In this document: piece by piece, positions 1 to 10,757 of the stretch
Layout: each line of letters starts with the position of its first letter
Position numbering within the stretch: position 1 is the stretch's first letter
Source of the DNA: a virus
Virus record (IMG/VR): IMGVR_UViG_3300037485_000747
Location: 1-27,635 of that record
Direction: 5' to 3' (one strand)
DNA: 27,635 nt
Made by a program: the position numbers and the translations under genes
Notes under the pieces: generated by a model
The model's database searches: none
What the model was told of the DNA's origin: nothing
Seen by the model: the letters and a program-made list of their open reading frames with translations, nothing else

Positions 1-3000
1 AGTTCGTGTTTGTTCGGTAAATCCAGCCTCTAAGTCTGCCCTTGCTGAAGCATTTTCCTGTTCAATGAATACCGTAGGTAATTGTTTTCTAACTTGTGGC
101 ATCATAATGTTTATAACATTAAAGATATACGCATCAGACTGATCAAAATACGCATTCATTAAACCATAAAATGAAGTTAAATTTAAGTTATTATTATTTA
201 ACTTTTGTGTTGCATAAATTTTAATTAGTGGGGCAAAATCAATTACGTTCTTCTCGTTAAATTGTACGTTTAAGTCAACAAAGAAGTCTGTAATATATGA
301 ACCATTATTAGAGTAAGCCAACTTAGGTATTGTAGAATACCCAACATAGTACTCCAAAGCCTTCCATGTTTCAGGGCTCTGTTGTTGAGATTGAGCTAAG
401 GTAAGTGAACCACCTTGAGTTGGTAATGTTCCATTTTCATAAGGACCATATATAATTGGGTCTTCAAGAAACTTATTTGAGAAGGTTAAGAATAATCTTC
501 TATCAAACATAGATGGGTTTCCATACTTAAACACAACATTATAATTAACAAAGTTTGATAGTATCTGTTGGAATGTCTCATTTTGACTTGATATTACACT
601 TTCCAGTATTGTTTCAGGTGATGTCCCTGTTGGGGTTTTAACCTTAAACAATTCTCTCATAAGGTATTGGAAATTTTTATTGGCCTTATCTGATATCAAA
701 TCTGTACTTGCGTTTGGATTTGCCATTTGATTTAAAAGTTGTAGACTTTGACTACCTTTATTTGCTGGTAATGTGTCAACATAATCATAAATTGACCTAC
801 TAAAGTTTAAGAATTCAGATTCAAACTTATCTAACGTTTCAATATCAAATGTGGTAAATAATTCCTGTATGTCCGTATATTTTGTTTGGTCCCCACTTAT
901 TAAAAAATTTTGTTGTAATTTTTCTGTGTTAAAAATTTCCTTCATATATGTTCCCGGATCATTCTTAACCACTTTACTATTATCAAACCAACCGTATTGG
1001 GGTGCATTCCAGAATAACCTAACAGATCCGTTGAACATTGAGTCGTTATTAACCAACTCTTCTTTCATTGTCCCATTCTTAAAGGCTTCAACTTTTGTTT
1101 GATTTATATTAGAACCAAATGAAGGTAAAGTATAGTAACCGGTACCATCTGTTGTTCTAACAATAACGGACCAAGGCGATACTCTCATACTTCTTTGACC
1201 ATTATTTGGGTCAAAACCTGGTGTTTCAAATATAGTTGAGTTAGTAGTGTTGATTAGTTTTAATTTGCCTGACGTTATAAGTGGTTGTATTTGAGTTGAC
1301 CCAATTCCCTGTAAGAAAGCATTTGCCACTACAAAGTTTGATGTTGTTGCGGTTTGACCTGTTGATATTGAGTACGTTCCCGTACCTCCATTTATACCCG
1401 ATAACTGACTTAATATTGTCACATTACCATTTAACGACGCACCATTTAATACGGAATTTGCCGCCAATATATTACTATCAATTGCGGTTACTTTTAATGG
1501 TGGGTTTAATACAGTGAAACTTGAGGTTAGAGCTGATGTTGGTGTAATATAGTATAACCCATTTCCGTTTGTTGTACCCGATATCTGAACCCCCAATGTT
1601 AAAGTTCCGTTAGTTGATGGACCACCAATTATGGTTCCACTTGTTATTCCGGTACTCGTAAGATTTGTGATATTCGCATAACTTTTAATAACAAAATTAA
1701 CGTTAGTTGCCGTTATTGCAACCGGCATTACATAAGTCCCTATTCCACCTACAACACCCGATGTTTGAGATAAGACACTTGTTGTTACACTTAAAGATGG
1801 TATTTGTATTGGTAAACTTGGTTTAATTAAATCATTACTTATTGAGGTTACGGTTAAAACATTACCATTAAGTGAACAAGTACCAGTAACATCAAATGTT
1901 GTACAATCACCACTAATTGGGGTTACCTCACATTTACCTGTAACTTGTGTTTGACCACTAAATAATTTTAACCCTTGTAAGAACACATTAAAGTCATCGG
2001 TTAATTGTGGGTAGAAACCTGTGTTAATATCAGTAAATGGTTGACTACCTGTTGTTGTATTTTCTAATACAATATCTCTTTGGGTTCCATCAATAAGTAA
2101 GTTAAAACTTTTTGTTGCGGCAGAATTAACTGGGTCCCAATTTTCCAAATAATTAAAGTTAGTCCAAACAGGGTCTAAAATATCTTTACCTGTTTTTTTA
2201 TAAACTTTATAACGGTTCCAAATTGATCCGTATTTTAATATCCAAGCATATGGTAATTTATGAACCGCACCAAATTTCTTTAGTGTTGCAAGTATGTAAT
2301 CTAAATCAGATACCGCACCATTTGCAGATGTTTTGTATTTTTCCCTAAGTGTACCAAGTGGTAAACTATTCAAAAACAAATACGCCGCAGTTCTATATGG
2401 TGATTGATCCGCTTGTTTGTATCTAAAGTTAAAGACTCCTTGTTGAATTGCGTTAATAAAATAAGGTGTGTTCAACATTGAGGTTGTTTGTGTTGGTGTA
2501 AACCAATTTTTATCGTAATTTGAGTATTCTAAATTACCTTCAGTTACAACTTGATCCTCATACTTTCTTGTATTGTAAAAATCCTTCAACGTATCTGTTG
2601 TTGGTGTTACAATTGTATTCTCAAAGTTAAAGTAAGTAAAAGGTCTCTTGTCGTTGTTTGTGTCTGTATCTAAAAAGTTTGTTAATGTTTTGTGTGTGTT
2701 ATTATAAACCAATACCTTTTTAGTGTCAAAAGCTTCTTCCGCATTATTTAAATATTTACCATAAGCTAAATTTAACTTATCCCAAACTATATTAGTTAAT
2801 GGGTATGTGTCGGTAAAATCATATTTGTTAGATGAAGATGAATTAGCAAAATATTGTTCTAAATTACTTAAGTTCTTAGTGTTTGATAATGAAACACTAG
2901 GTTGTGATTTTAACGATTGTATAATATCTGAGTTGTATAGTACATTAGGATTTTGTACCTCACTCTTAATATAAGGCGTTACAAATTCACCTCTAATGTA

Positions 3001-5361
3001 TGATTGCCAACTATCACCTTGTCCCTCATTTGAAATGTGTCTTAGGAACGGCACATAATTAGTTCCGTCAATAAGATACTCTTTTAATTTTTTAGAAAGG
3101 AATGGATTATCCGTACCTAAACTTTTTAATACGTTTGTGGCCTCATCATCACCTTCAGCTTCATACACACTAAGGTCATAACCACTTATTCTATTCATTC
3201 TACTATATAATGAGTTAACAATAATTCTCTCATATATTTCGTAATAATATTTTGATTCTTCTTTGTTTTGGAAAACCTCGTTTGTAACCGGGAAATCAAT
3301 AGCGTTTAACGATATTCTTGATGGTTGTAAATCAACCACATTAAACTCCGCCCCACCAACATCATTTGGATTTAAACGTTCTGTATACCCTTTTATAAAT
3401 TGTTCAACAAACTCAACTTCAGGCCAAATCTCAGAATTGTAAGCCCTATAAGTGCTTGCAACATTTTGTGCACCAGGATAAATCAATTCAAATTTTTCTT
3501 GTTTGTCAGCACCTACGGTCTCTTGTATTACTTGAGGCCAAGGGTATATTGGTTCATTATTTTGTGTTGAGGTTTTAACATCCACACTTGGTGCGGTAGT
3601 TACATTACCAAATATTGCGGCTCTTCTATATTTATTTTCTCTTTGGTCCCAAGCTTTCTTATGAACCTCATCCAATAATCTAAGAAACGCCTCACCTTGA
3701 CAATAGAAAATTGCAAGTATGTTTCTAATAGATGGTGTAAACCCAAGACCATTTTTTGTATCATTAAACTTTGACGCTAAACTTTCAGTAATCAATTGTT
3801 CACAATTACTTCTTATTGTTGACGCTTGTTTCGCCATACCTGTTGTGACATCCATAAATGAATTAGTACCATCAAAATAAAATAATTTTGTTGTTATCGC
3901 TAATTGTATTTCATTTATTAAGTTAGTTTTAAAATTCTCAAACTTAAGTGGGTCAATTGTTCCTTGTGGTGCATTTTGTTGAGATAAATAAGTTTTCTCA
4001 AAATTAACATCTGATTGTGAGGATATTTTTCTACTTAAAGTACCTATTGTTATATTATTTGGAATTTCAGAAGGAACAACTGTTCCACCTACTGTGTAGG
4101 TCCCTTTGACCCCAAAGATTTTATTTTCACTTAAGGTTAAGTTATATTTAGTAATAATACCCTCTAATTCGGCAACAGCCGCTAATCTTTTTTCAAGATT
4201 TAGTTCCTTTTTAAAGTTATAAACATTTTCACCACTTGATTTTAACACAATAGGATTTTTAACATCCATATATGTATTGTACCAAGATGAGGTATAGTTA
4301 AACACTTTTTGTTGGTAAGCCAAAAGATCGTTTGTGTAGTTTGTCATTTCAGTTAACACACCCAAATTTTCTTTGGCAAACTGATTTAAAATATTATCAA
4401 TAAAATTCTGTAAACGATACTTTAATTGGTTAAGAGTTATTTCAGGAAAATTATCATCAATTAAACCTTTTGATTTATAATCGGAATATATTTCCTTCAT
4501 TTTTTGATATCCACGACTAACAACTTTTGGTGCTTGTACGGTGACTGATCCAGTTGAATTACCTTGTTCTGCGGTTCTTGTCCCTTCTAACACAGTATTA
4601 TTATACATGTGTGGTACTGCCATTAAAGCCCCAAAATTAACATAAGATAATAATGTATACTTATAACCATAAAACTTCAACTTAACTTGGAAGTTGTGTG
4701 TTGAAGGGTCAAAAGTTGATGTAAACGATTGTAACATTATTGGGAGTTTTACCGCCTTACCGTAATATCCTTTAATTGTTAATGTAAATTGTGGATATGG
4801 TAATTGGAAAAACGCAGCGTATGGTGAATTATTTCCACCTTCAAATAAAGCTCTACCTTTAACATCTTCTAAGTCAATATCAATAACCGGTAAGAAATCA
4901 AGACCGATACTTACTTTAATTGATTTCATGCCTAATAGTCCGTTATCAACAGCACCAGGTGTCCCGTTTGAGAGTAGGTTTTGAGTTATGTAATAGTCGT
5001 CCGATTTGTTTGGGTTCTTAACTGCGGTTTGGTTAGGTTGATTTACACCCTTACCTTGTAAGGTATCTTTACCTGTTAATTCATCGGCCCAATTATCATC
5101 TAAAAAAGTTCTGAAGCCAGGGTTTAAGAAATTGATCTTTCCTACCGAAATGGTTCTTTGCGAATCATTCATTGCGGTTCCAACCGCTAGTTTTGTTCGG
5201 GGTAAAACATTACATTCAAGGTTGGCGTAATAAACCAAGTCCTCTTGTTTAACTAATCTGTCTTTAACATTACCTTGTTCATCAACAAGTTTATTAGGGT
5301 CTATAAGTGTAATGTTGTCATAATCAAACTCTACTAATATGTTTTCACCGTTATCTGCCAT
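1..5361 (-). CDS. Giant baseplate or tail-fibre structural protein (partial, 3' end outside window)
   Basis: A frame open from an ATG at 5359-5361 to the left edge gives 1787 codons without a stop, so the C-terminus is missing. The first residues of the gene overlap the end of the gp53-like gene by 11 nt, so translation is probably coupled. The N-terminal ~270 residues carry a pattern I associate with baseplate proteins of marine and Bacteroidetes T4-like phages (an acidic DIDLEDVKGRALFEGG stretch, then SPYAAFFQLPYPQFTLTIKG and VPHMY). Residues ~1171-1351 hold three degenerate repeats at exactly 60-residue spacing, each with a G(T/L)Y core, of a kind common in phage fibre and baseplate proteins. 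The position at the end of the tail cluster, after gp53-like, supports a wedge or fibre-attachment role. I cannot assign a T4 gene name. The coding call is certain; the exact role is inferred. Confidence 0.85.
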   Translation of the reverse strand, partial: MADNGENILVEFDYDNITLIDPNKLVDEQGNVKDRLVKQEDLVYYANLECNVLPRTKLAVGTAMNDSQRTISVGKINFLNPGFRTFLDDNWADELTGKDTLQGKGVNQPNQTAVKNPNKSDDYYITQNLLSNGTPGAVDNGLLGMKSIKVSIGLDFLPVIDIDLEDVKGRALFEGGNNSPYAAFFQLPYPQFTLTIKGYYGKAVKLPIMLQSFTSTFDPSTHNFQVKLKFYGYKYTLLSYVNFGALMAVPHMYNNTVLEGTRTAEQGNSTGSVTVQAPKVVSRGYQKMKEIYSDYKSKGLIDDNFPEITLNQLKYRLQNFIDNILNQFAKENLGVLTEMTNYTNDLLAYQQKVFNYTSSWYNTYMDVKNPIVLKSSGENVYNFKKELNLEKRLAAVAELEGIITKYNLTLSENKIFGVKGTYTVGGTVVPSEIPNNITIGTLSRKISSQSDVNFEKTYLSQQNAPQGTIDPLKFENFKTNLINEIQLAITTKLFYFDGTNSFMDVTTGMAKQASTIRSNCEQLITESLASKFNDTKNGLGFTPSIRNILAIFYCQGEAFLRLLDEVHKKAWDQRENKYRRAAIFGNVTTAPSVDVKTSTQNNEPIYPWPQVIQETVGADKQEKFELIYPGAQNVASTYRAYNSEIWPEVEFVEQFIKGYTERLNPNDVGGAEFNVVDLQPSRISLNAIDFPVTNEVFQNKEESKYYYEIYERIIVNSLYSRMNRISGYDLSVYEAEGDDEATNVLKSLGTDNPFLSKKLKEYLIDGTNYVPFLRHISNEGQGDSWQSYIRGEFVTPYIKSEVQNPNVLYNSDIIQSLKSQPSVSLSNTKNLSNLEQYFANSSSSNKYDFTDTYPLTNIVWDKLNLAYGKYLNNAEEAFDTKKVLVYNNTHKTLTNFLDTDTNNDKRPFTYFNFENTIVTPTTDTLKDFYNTRKYEDQVVTEGNLEYSNYDKNWFTPTQTTSMLNTPYFINAIQQGVFNFRYKQADQSPYRTAAYLFLNSLPLGTLREKYKTSANGAVSDLDYILATLKKFGAVHKLPYAWILKYGSIWNRYKVYKKTGKDILDPVWTNFNYLENWDPVNSAATKSFNLLIDGTQRDIVLENTTTGSQPFTDINTGFYPQLTDDFNVFLQGLKLFSGQTQVTGKCEVTPISGDCTTFDVTGTCSLNGNVLTVTSISNDLIKPSLPIQIPSLSVTTSVLSQTSGVVGGIGTYVMPVAITATNVNFVIKSYANITNLTSTGITSGTIIGGPSTNGTLTLGVQISGTTNGNGLYYITPTSALTSSFTVLNPPLKVTAIDSNILAANSVLNGASLNGNVTILSQLSGINGGTGTYSISTGQTATTSNFVVANAFLQGIGSTQIQPLITSGKLKLINTTNSTIFETPGFDPNNGQRSMRVSPWSVIVRTTDGTGYYTLPSFGSNINQTKVEAFKNGTMKEELVNNDSMFNGSVRLFWNAPQYGWFDNSKVVKNDPGTYMKEIFNTEKLQQNFLISGDQTKYTDIQELFTTFDIETLDKFESEFLNFSRSIYDYVDTLPANKGSQSLQLLNQMANPNASTDLISDKANKNFQYLMRELFKVKTPTGTSPETILESVISSQNETFQQILSNFVNYNVVFKYGNPSMFDRRLFLTFSNKFLEDPIIYGPYENGTLPTQGGSLTLAQSQQQSPETWKALEYYVGYSTIPKLAYSNNGSYITDFFVDLNVQFNEKNVIDFAPLIKIYATQKLNNNNLNLTSFYGLMNAYFDQSDAYIFNVINIMMPQVRKQLPTVFIEQENASARADLEAGFTEQTRT
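1311..1850 (-). repeat. Three 60-codon beta-rich repeats in the giant structural protein
   Basis: Three consecutive segments on the minus strand share the pattern (I/L/V)SGxxxGxGxY followed by a Ser/Thr-rich strand. The segments contain VVGGIGTYVMPV, TNGNGLYYITPT and INGGTGTYSIST. The G(T/L)Y codons begin at 1740, 1560 and 1380, exactly 180 nt apart. Sequence identity between copies is low, so they are old duplications. Such SGxxGGxGTYxVS repeats are typical of beta-structured phage fibre or baseplate proteins. Confidence 0.75.
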
Positions 5362-5674
5362 AATAGAAGAAATGATTATTTATTGCGTTTTTATAATCTT
5401 GTAATGAAGCTACTAAAGGAAATGGAATTGTCAACACTGCGCCATCTGGAATGGAGAATTCATATCCACTAAACTGTGGATTTGCCATAAGTATTAACCA
5501 ACCGAAGTATGGTGTTCCGTAGAATTGTTGTGATGTTTTATCCAATCTTGATTGTCCAACAATGTATATGTAGTTCTTATCCGAACTCTTAGAAGGTAGG
5601 GTCACATACGGAACAACTGTTTCTTGTCCGTTTATTAAAAAATCTGTATATCTATTCCAATATTGTAATGCCAT
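5351..5674 (-). CDS. gp53-like baseplate wedge protein
   Basis: A 107-residue protein. The central motif RLDKTSQQFYGTPYFGWLI with the following MANPQ matches the T4 gp53 pattern in which a helix is followed by a Y/FG(N/T)P...W.L(L/M)...N core; this is also LysM-like. T4 gp53 is a baseplate wedge component that ties neighbouring wedges to the hub. T4 gp53 is about twice as long, so this is a compact version. The C-terminal part (IPDGAVLTIPFPLVASLQDY) resembles the 'IPDG..L.IP' end of LysM-type tail adaptors. It starts 1 nt after the stop of the 1693-residue baseplate gene and overlaps the next gene by 11 nt, so it sits in the middle of one operon. The ATG has no visible Shine-Dalgarno. Confidence 0.75.
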   Translation of the reverse strand: MALQYWNRYTDFLINGQETVVPYVTLPSKSSDKNYIYIVGQSRLDKTSQQFYGTPYFGWLILMANPQFSGYEFSIPDGAVLTIPFPLVASLQDYKNAINNHFFYYGR

Positions 5675-5675
5675 C

Positions 5676-8600
5676 TTAATTAAAAGTTACTTTCCCATTA
5701 AATGTATCATTATTATTCAAGTTTTTACTTGAGTATAAATCTTTTATTCTTTTTGTTCTTTGGTCAACATCATCTGTTGGTGGTGTAATGTAATTACATG
5801 TTTTCACCGTTGTGTCAGGTAATTTATATTTAACCGCATTTTCATACGCTTTAGTGGTTGCGTTGTTTTTAAGTTCATCAATTCTTTTAACTAAAGAAGT
5901 ATTAATACTTGTGTATTTAATTTTTAAGTCACCACATATTTTCTTTATTAAATCAATCAATCCAGGGTTTGCTTTAACTTCAGGACCACTAGTAAGCTCG
6001 TTTATAAAAGTTGTGTAATTATCTTCTTTTGTAAATAAAGGAGAGAATGAAATGTAAAATCTATTTTCTTCACAATTACTAAAAGAAGGTGTTGAATTTA
6101 TACTAAACGTACATCCATTACCATCTTCAATTGTTGAGGTGTTTTTTTGGTATAAATCTAATTTAACTAAAGTGTTGACATCGTTATTAAATGCTTTAAT
6201 TGTTTTTGCAACAGAATCCAAATAAACATTTTTAATACTTCCCGGTGTCGTTACAGGAGCAAAGAAAGTATCACCACTTAATTGATAAACAGTAGGTTCA
6301 TTTGTGTCTTGTAATACACCGTCAGTTTGATATACAACCATATCCATTTGTCTAAATATATAATCCAAACCTTGTTGTATAATTGTGAAATTTTGGGTTC
6401 CGTTTTGAACAACGTCTAAAATTGCGGACTGACGATTAGTTGCATTTGTTGTCAACTTTTCTTTTAACTCTCTATTTTCTTTATTAGTTAAATTAGCGTT
6501 ACTACTTTTTAAAAGTGATAATATTGGAGTGTCTCCACTATCAATATCTTTTTTAACTTTATCAATTAAGTCTTCAGTATATTGTTGGAAATTATTTGAC
6601 TTACCGTATATTTCAATTTCAAGTGGGTCAACATATTCTGAAAGTACTCCTTTAGAATATACTCTGTTTTTAGATGCTAATTGTAATACTCCGTAATTGT
6701 AATCAGTTGTAAGTTTGTTTAACATATCGGTATATGTCGTAAAATATTCAACCAACTTATCTTGTAATGATGTAAGGAGTGGGCCATAATCCATAGTTGT
6801 TGGATCAACAATAACTCCAATAGTGTTTTGACCTTTTTTAGGTTGTACACTATTAATAACTGCGGCCTCAGCGGTATTAACTATTGGTAATGCCCCATTT
6901 ATCTTTTCAACAACATATTGATCCAACTTACTTGTATCTTCAGTTGCTACCGCTCTTTCATCATATATTTCAGTATTTGCGTAGTAGTTGAATGAAAGTG
7001 CGTTTTGTAATTGTTGTACGGGTTCTTTAAGTCCCATACCTCCAATTATATTAAAGCCCATCTGTACATTACAAATCATTGGTTGTACACCAATACCTTC
7101 AGGGTTTAAATCTAAAGGTGAATTATCATAACTAAAACTCACACTTGTTGGTACAATCTTACAATGGTAAAAGTCACCAACCCTTAATACCAATATTGGC
7201 GGTGCCCCAAAAGATGTGTTTAACGCATCATTGTATTTTGGTCTTCCATCAGGCCCAATAACAGGTATTGTTTGACCTGGTCTCGTACATTGATTTAAGA
7301 ATGTAAGTCTCGCGTTTAGACCTTCAGGTGTCATTGAGTGGAAAGCCGGATTAAAGAATCTAATTTTATCTTTAATCGTATCATAAACCATTGGGTTAGT
7401 TTCCTTAATAACCTCAAAGTAATCACACTCACTGAAAAGGTTTCTTAATATTTTCTTAGAAATACCTTCCTTAATTTTTTGTTCAACCGTTAACTTAGCC
7501 TCAGGTTTAACGCTTTGTGTTGTAGCGGTTAATACATTAACCGGTGATGGTGGTGTTATTGTTGATTTTGGTGGTGTACTTGTCTCCACAGGTACCGGAT
7601 CATTTTTTGGTATGACAGCTTCAATATTCTTAATTGCAACCCTTCTACATCCCATCGCCGGAACACTATACCATTGGGCAGGATTATTAGATGAATTAGC
7701 ATTTACAACTTGACCAGTTGCGTTTAACGCTTTAGTGGTTACACGACAATTAAGATCAGCATTTAAAACCGTTCCATTGTTTGTGGTATTAACACTAATA
7801 TCGTTAACTGTGGATGCGGTTGTTAAAGGTGATTTTTGATTTTTTGGAATTACAATTTGCTCTCCGTTTGAGTCAAAGGTCATTTTAAATTTACCTTCTT
7901 CTTTATATTGTGATATTGTTTTTTTATCCGATAAAACTTGCGCTAAAAACCATTTCTCAACACTATTATTTCTTCTTTTAGATAATGCAACATTATATGT
8001 TTCAGTCTGTGGTGCAGATGCAGAACCAACTAAATCAATTGTAATAGATCCTTTAGATTTAATTAACACATCATCAATTTGTGTTAATAATTCTTTTTGT
8101 ATAACATTAAAGTTACCTTCAACTACGTCGGTAAAGAAATTAGGTATACTACTTGCAGAATATATTGTTCCCGCGTTATCAACTTTTACAGGTGCTTTTT
8201 GTTGGTAAACACTTTTTTGACCTATATATGTATTATAATAAACATTAAATGGTTGTGCCGCAGTTGTGTTAGGATTTGTTCCTGGTATGTCATTATCAAA
8301 ATAAAAACCTAAACCTTCAAATTTATTCCAATCCGGCGGAACAGGGTCTTCAGCCTTAACCGTACCGTTATTACCTACATTAGTAGTTCCATCTGTTCCT
8401 GAAGCATTTCCGGTCTGAGTACCTACCCCACCCTCAGCGTTTTGTGGTATTGATTCAAAAACTATTTGTTGTTCCTCTACTGTTAATCTTGGGTTATTTA
8501 ATATTTGTTGGTAAGTATATAAATCTTTAGCGGGTATTGTGTTAAACTTAGCCGCCAAATCATACAAGTCATATTTTGTACATCCCGCAAAGAACGAGTC

Positions 8601-10757
8601 AACAATACTTTGTACTCTCTCTTTACCAGCACCTTTCATTTGTTTTTCAATGATTGTGTTCATTACAGAAGGATTATCCACAATGATAGTCCAACTTAAT
8701 GATCCTGATCTTGTTGTATTTTTATACGTATAAATTGGTTCAGGTCTACCCAAGAAAGTTGTTGGGTTGAAGTCCGGTTTTGAGTCATCTGAGAATTTAA
8801 GGTTATAAGGTGGGAACCACATTATACGTCCACCGTTAGGTCCTTTCTCACAAACAGGCAATTCATCATAAGTGAATCCCGGTCTATCAGATGTTCTCCA
8901 TGCCAAGTTCTCAATAGAGAACATATATTTTTTAACCTTACCATCAACAATATTTGTTGATCCAGGATTCTTTAATGGTGCAATGTTTAAGTTATATGTG
9001 TTATCTAAGATTGAGTAGTCCGCTCTCCTACCTTCTTTAGTAATACCCGCACTTTTTTGTAGGTCGGCATATGTAAAGTAAGGAGTATCCTTTTGGAAGA
9101 TTCTACAGTACTCAATCCCCGCTTGTGTTCCATCCGCTTGATTTACATATGAAAGTACCTGAGAACCTTTAGTTATCTCTTTATATCCATCATTAAACAC
9201 TTTAGATACTTGGTTAATCGCAGTACCAACGTGTTTTAGTCTTGCCTGACCTTGTACTTGATCGGCAGAATTTATTAAAGCTTGAGTATTGGCAAGTATT
9301 GACCCTGGTTTGAATGGTATATTTGTTGATTGGTATTGGGTGTAGTCTGCAGTAATTTCATTAAACTCACCATCTAAACTACCAACACCTCCACCAACAG
9401 TTGCGTGGAATCCTGCGTTGTCTTTATATTTTGGTGAGGTCCAAACTAATTGTCCTGCGGTACCACCACCATCACTATACGACCTACCTTTTAAACCAAA
9501 CTTAATAGTTTCTTCATTTCCTTCATAAAGTGTTGCTAATTCTTGAGGACCATATACAATTGATTGTACTTGTTCACCAAAAGCGTTTACGGGAACTTGA
9601 TTTGCTGGTCCGTCAATTTGTGAAGGTTCTGCGTCTTTACTACCGACATAATAACCACCACTTTGTGATGAATCTTGGTTAAATAACCTATCAACCGCAG
9701 CAGATGCCCCCGCTATTAAACCACCAATAACACCTCTATTATATGAAGGTCTATAAATATTATAATCTAATGCCGAAAATAATGCGGATCTTTGTCCGTT
9801 ACCTGTATTCGCAACAAATATTTCTGAAGGATTTCTGTATTTGTTTAATATTGGTGCCAATAATCCACCTGTTAAAGCGTTTGGTACCCCTAAAGCCGCA
9901 ATTGTTTGTGCCGCATTTATAGGTGTATTTTCAATAAAATAATTTCCAGGTATAAATGAAACAGGGAAATAAGTTCCTGTTAATCTGTTGGCTAACGATA
10001 CTGCTGCCAATACAGGATTTTCGGGAACTGTAATTTTCCAATTTCTAATAAAGAATGGTTGTTGACCTGTTGCTAATAAACTCGCAGAAAAAGGATCTGA
10101 TATTGTATCTAAATTTATTACACCTACCGTTGATTGTGCAATCTCTTGTGCGATTCTTTCATTAAACGCAAATTTTAATTGGGTTGCTCCAATTTTTGCC
10201 AAGTAAGTATCGGACGATAATAATCCGTTAGACCCAATTGGGTCATCCTGAAATACAATACTGTATGTTGAATATGACGAATAATTGTAATATCCCGGAT
10301 CCCAATATGGTTGATAAATGTTTTGATTACCAATTATATCGGTAATAATAACCAAATCTTTATATCCACCTGAAGGTCCGAATTTGTTTGTAACATATGC
10401 GGATTCAATAAAGAATTCGTTAATAATATCTAATTGAGTGTCTTGTGGTGCGTAAGGACCTTGATTTGTTCCCTCTGGGTTGTTTGTTGATGCAACACTA
10501 TTTAACCCAATTGGACTACCAAACCCACCTTCAGGTCCGTATTCGTTTAATGGATATAAGTCGTTTGCAAATAAATTTGTTGACACATAGTTGTCAGGTG
10601 AGTTAACCACACTACTAACTGTAAGGTTAGTTTCATAATCAACAGGTGTTGGTCTTGAGGCATATGCTCCGGCAACGCTATACGGTGCTAGATTCTTAAC
10701 TAACAGTTGTTTTCTAAATACCGATGAATTACCAAATGATAATGAACTATCTGACAT
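5676..10757 (-). CDS. Large baseplate protein with an internal OmpA-like domain
   Basis: A 1693-residue virion protein directly downstream of the tape measure gene, where baseplate hub or wedge genes are expected. Residues ~880-970 look like an OmpA C-terminal domain (peptidoglycan-binding fold): a GSASAPQTETYN turn followed by LSKRRNNSVEKWFL matches the NxxLSxxRAxxV signature. The usual Asp of the GHTDxxG loop is replaced. A Pro/Thr-rich linker follows (~1045-1090). Residues ~1195-1265 (SFSYDNSPLDLNPEGIGVQP, then a Gly-rich hydrophobic stretch) resemble phage tail adaptor domains that contact the LysM/gp53-type partner. Residues ~640-720 hold an Arg/Trp-rich strand segment ending TRSGSLSWTIIVDNP. 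The ATG lies 11 nt downstream of a TATTTAT element. No signal peptide or membrane segment. Structural role is strongly supported by context; the exact T4 equivalent is unknown. Confidence 0.8.
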   Translation of the reverse strand: MSDSSLSFGNSSVFRKQLLVKNLAPYSVAGAYASRPTPVDYETNLTVSSVVNSPDNYVSTNLFANDLYPLNEYGPEGGFGSPIGLNSVASTNNPEGTNQGPYAPQDTQLDIINEFFIESAYVTNKFGPSGGYKDLVIITDIIGNQNIYQPYWDPGYYNYSSYSTYSIVFQDDPIGSNGLLSSDTYLAKIGATQLKFAFNERIAQEIAQSTVGVINLDTISDPFSASLLATGQQPFFIRNWKITVPENPVLAAVSLANRLTGTYFPVSFIPGNYFIENTPINAAQTIAALGVPNALTGGLLAPILNKYRNPSEIFVANTGNGQRSALFSALDYNIYRPSYNRGVIGGLIAGASAAVDRLFNQDSSQSGGYYVGSKDAEPSQIDGPANQVPVNAFGEQVQSIVYGPQELATLYEGNEETIKFGLKGRSYSDGGGTAGQLVWTSPKYKDNAGFHATVGGGVGSLDGEFNEITADYTQYQSTNIPFKPGSILANTQALINSADQVQGQARLKHVGTAINQVSKVFNDGYKEITKGSQVLSYVNQADGTQAGIEYCRIFQKDTPYFTYADLQKSAGITKEGRRADYSILDNTYNLNIAPLKNPGSTNIVDGKVKKYMFSIENLAWRTSDRPGFTYDELPVCEKGPNGGRIMWFPPYNLKFSDDSKPDFNPTTFLGRPEPIYTYKNTTRSGSLSWTIIVDNPSVMNTIIEKQMKGAGKERVQSIVDSFFAGCTKYDLYDLAAKFNTIPAKDLYTYQQILNNPRLTVEEQQIVFESIPQNAEGGVGTQTGNASGTDGTTNVGNNGTVKAEDPVPPDWNKFEGLGFYFDNDIPGTNPNTTAAQPFNVYYNTYIGQKSVYQQKAPVKVDNAGTIYSASSIPNFFTDVVEGNFNVIQKELLTQIDDVLIKSKGSITIDLVGSASAPQTETYNVALSKRRNNSVEKWFLAQVLSDKKTISQYKEEGKFKMTFDSNGEQIVIPKNQKSPLTTASTVNDISVNTTNNGTVLNADLNCRVTTKALNATGQVVNANSSNNPAQWYSVPAMGCRRVAIKNIEAVIPKNDPVPVETSTPPKSTITPPSPVNVLTATTQSVKPEAKLTVEQKIKEGISKKILRNLFSECDYFEVIKETNPMVYDTIKDKIRFFNPAFHSMTPEGLNARLTFLNQCTRPGQTIPVIGPDGRPKYNDALNTSFGAPPILVLRVGDFYHCKIVPTSVSFSYDNSPLDLNPEGIGVQPMICNVQMGFNIIGGMGLKEPVQQLQNALSFNYYANTEIYDERAVATEDTSKLDQYVVEKINGALPIVNTAEAAVINSVQPKKGQNTIGVIVDPTTMDYGPLLTSLQDKLVEYFTTYTDMLNKLTTDYNYGVLQLASKNRVYSKGVLSEYVDPLEIEIYGKSNNFQQYTEDLIDKVKKDIDSGDTPILSLLKSSNANLTNKENRELKEKLTTNATNRQSAILDVVQNGTQNFTIIQQGLDYIFRQMDMVVYQTDGVLQDTNEPTVYQLSGDTFFAPVTTPGSIKNVYLDSVAKTIKAFNNDVNTLVKLDLYQKNTSTIEDGNGCTFSINSTPSFSNCEENRFYISFSPLFTKEDNYTTFINELTSGPEVKANPGLIDLIKKICGDLKIKYTSINTSLVKRIDELKNNATTKAYENAVKYKLPDTTVKTCNYITPPTDDVDQRTKRIKDLYSSKNLNNNDTFNGKVTFN

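Noticed and set aside
851-1517. Plus-strand open frames opposite the giant structural gene
   Set aside because: They lie wholly antisense to an uninterrupted protein with recognisable repeats and show no domain or leader of their own.
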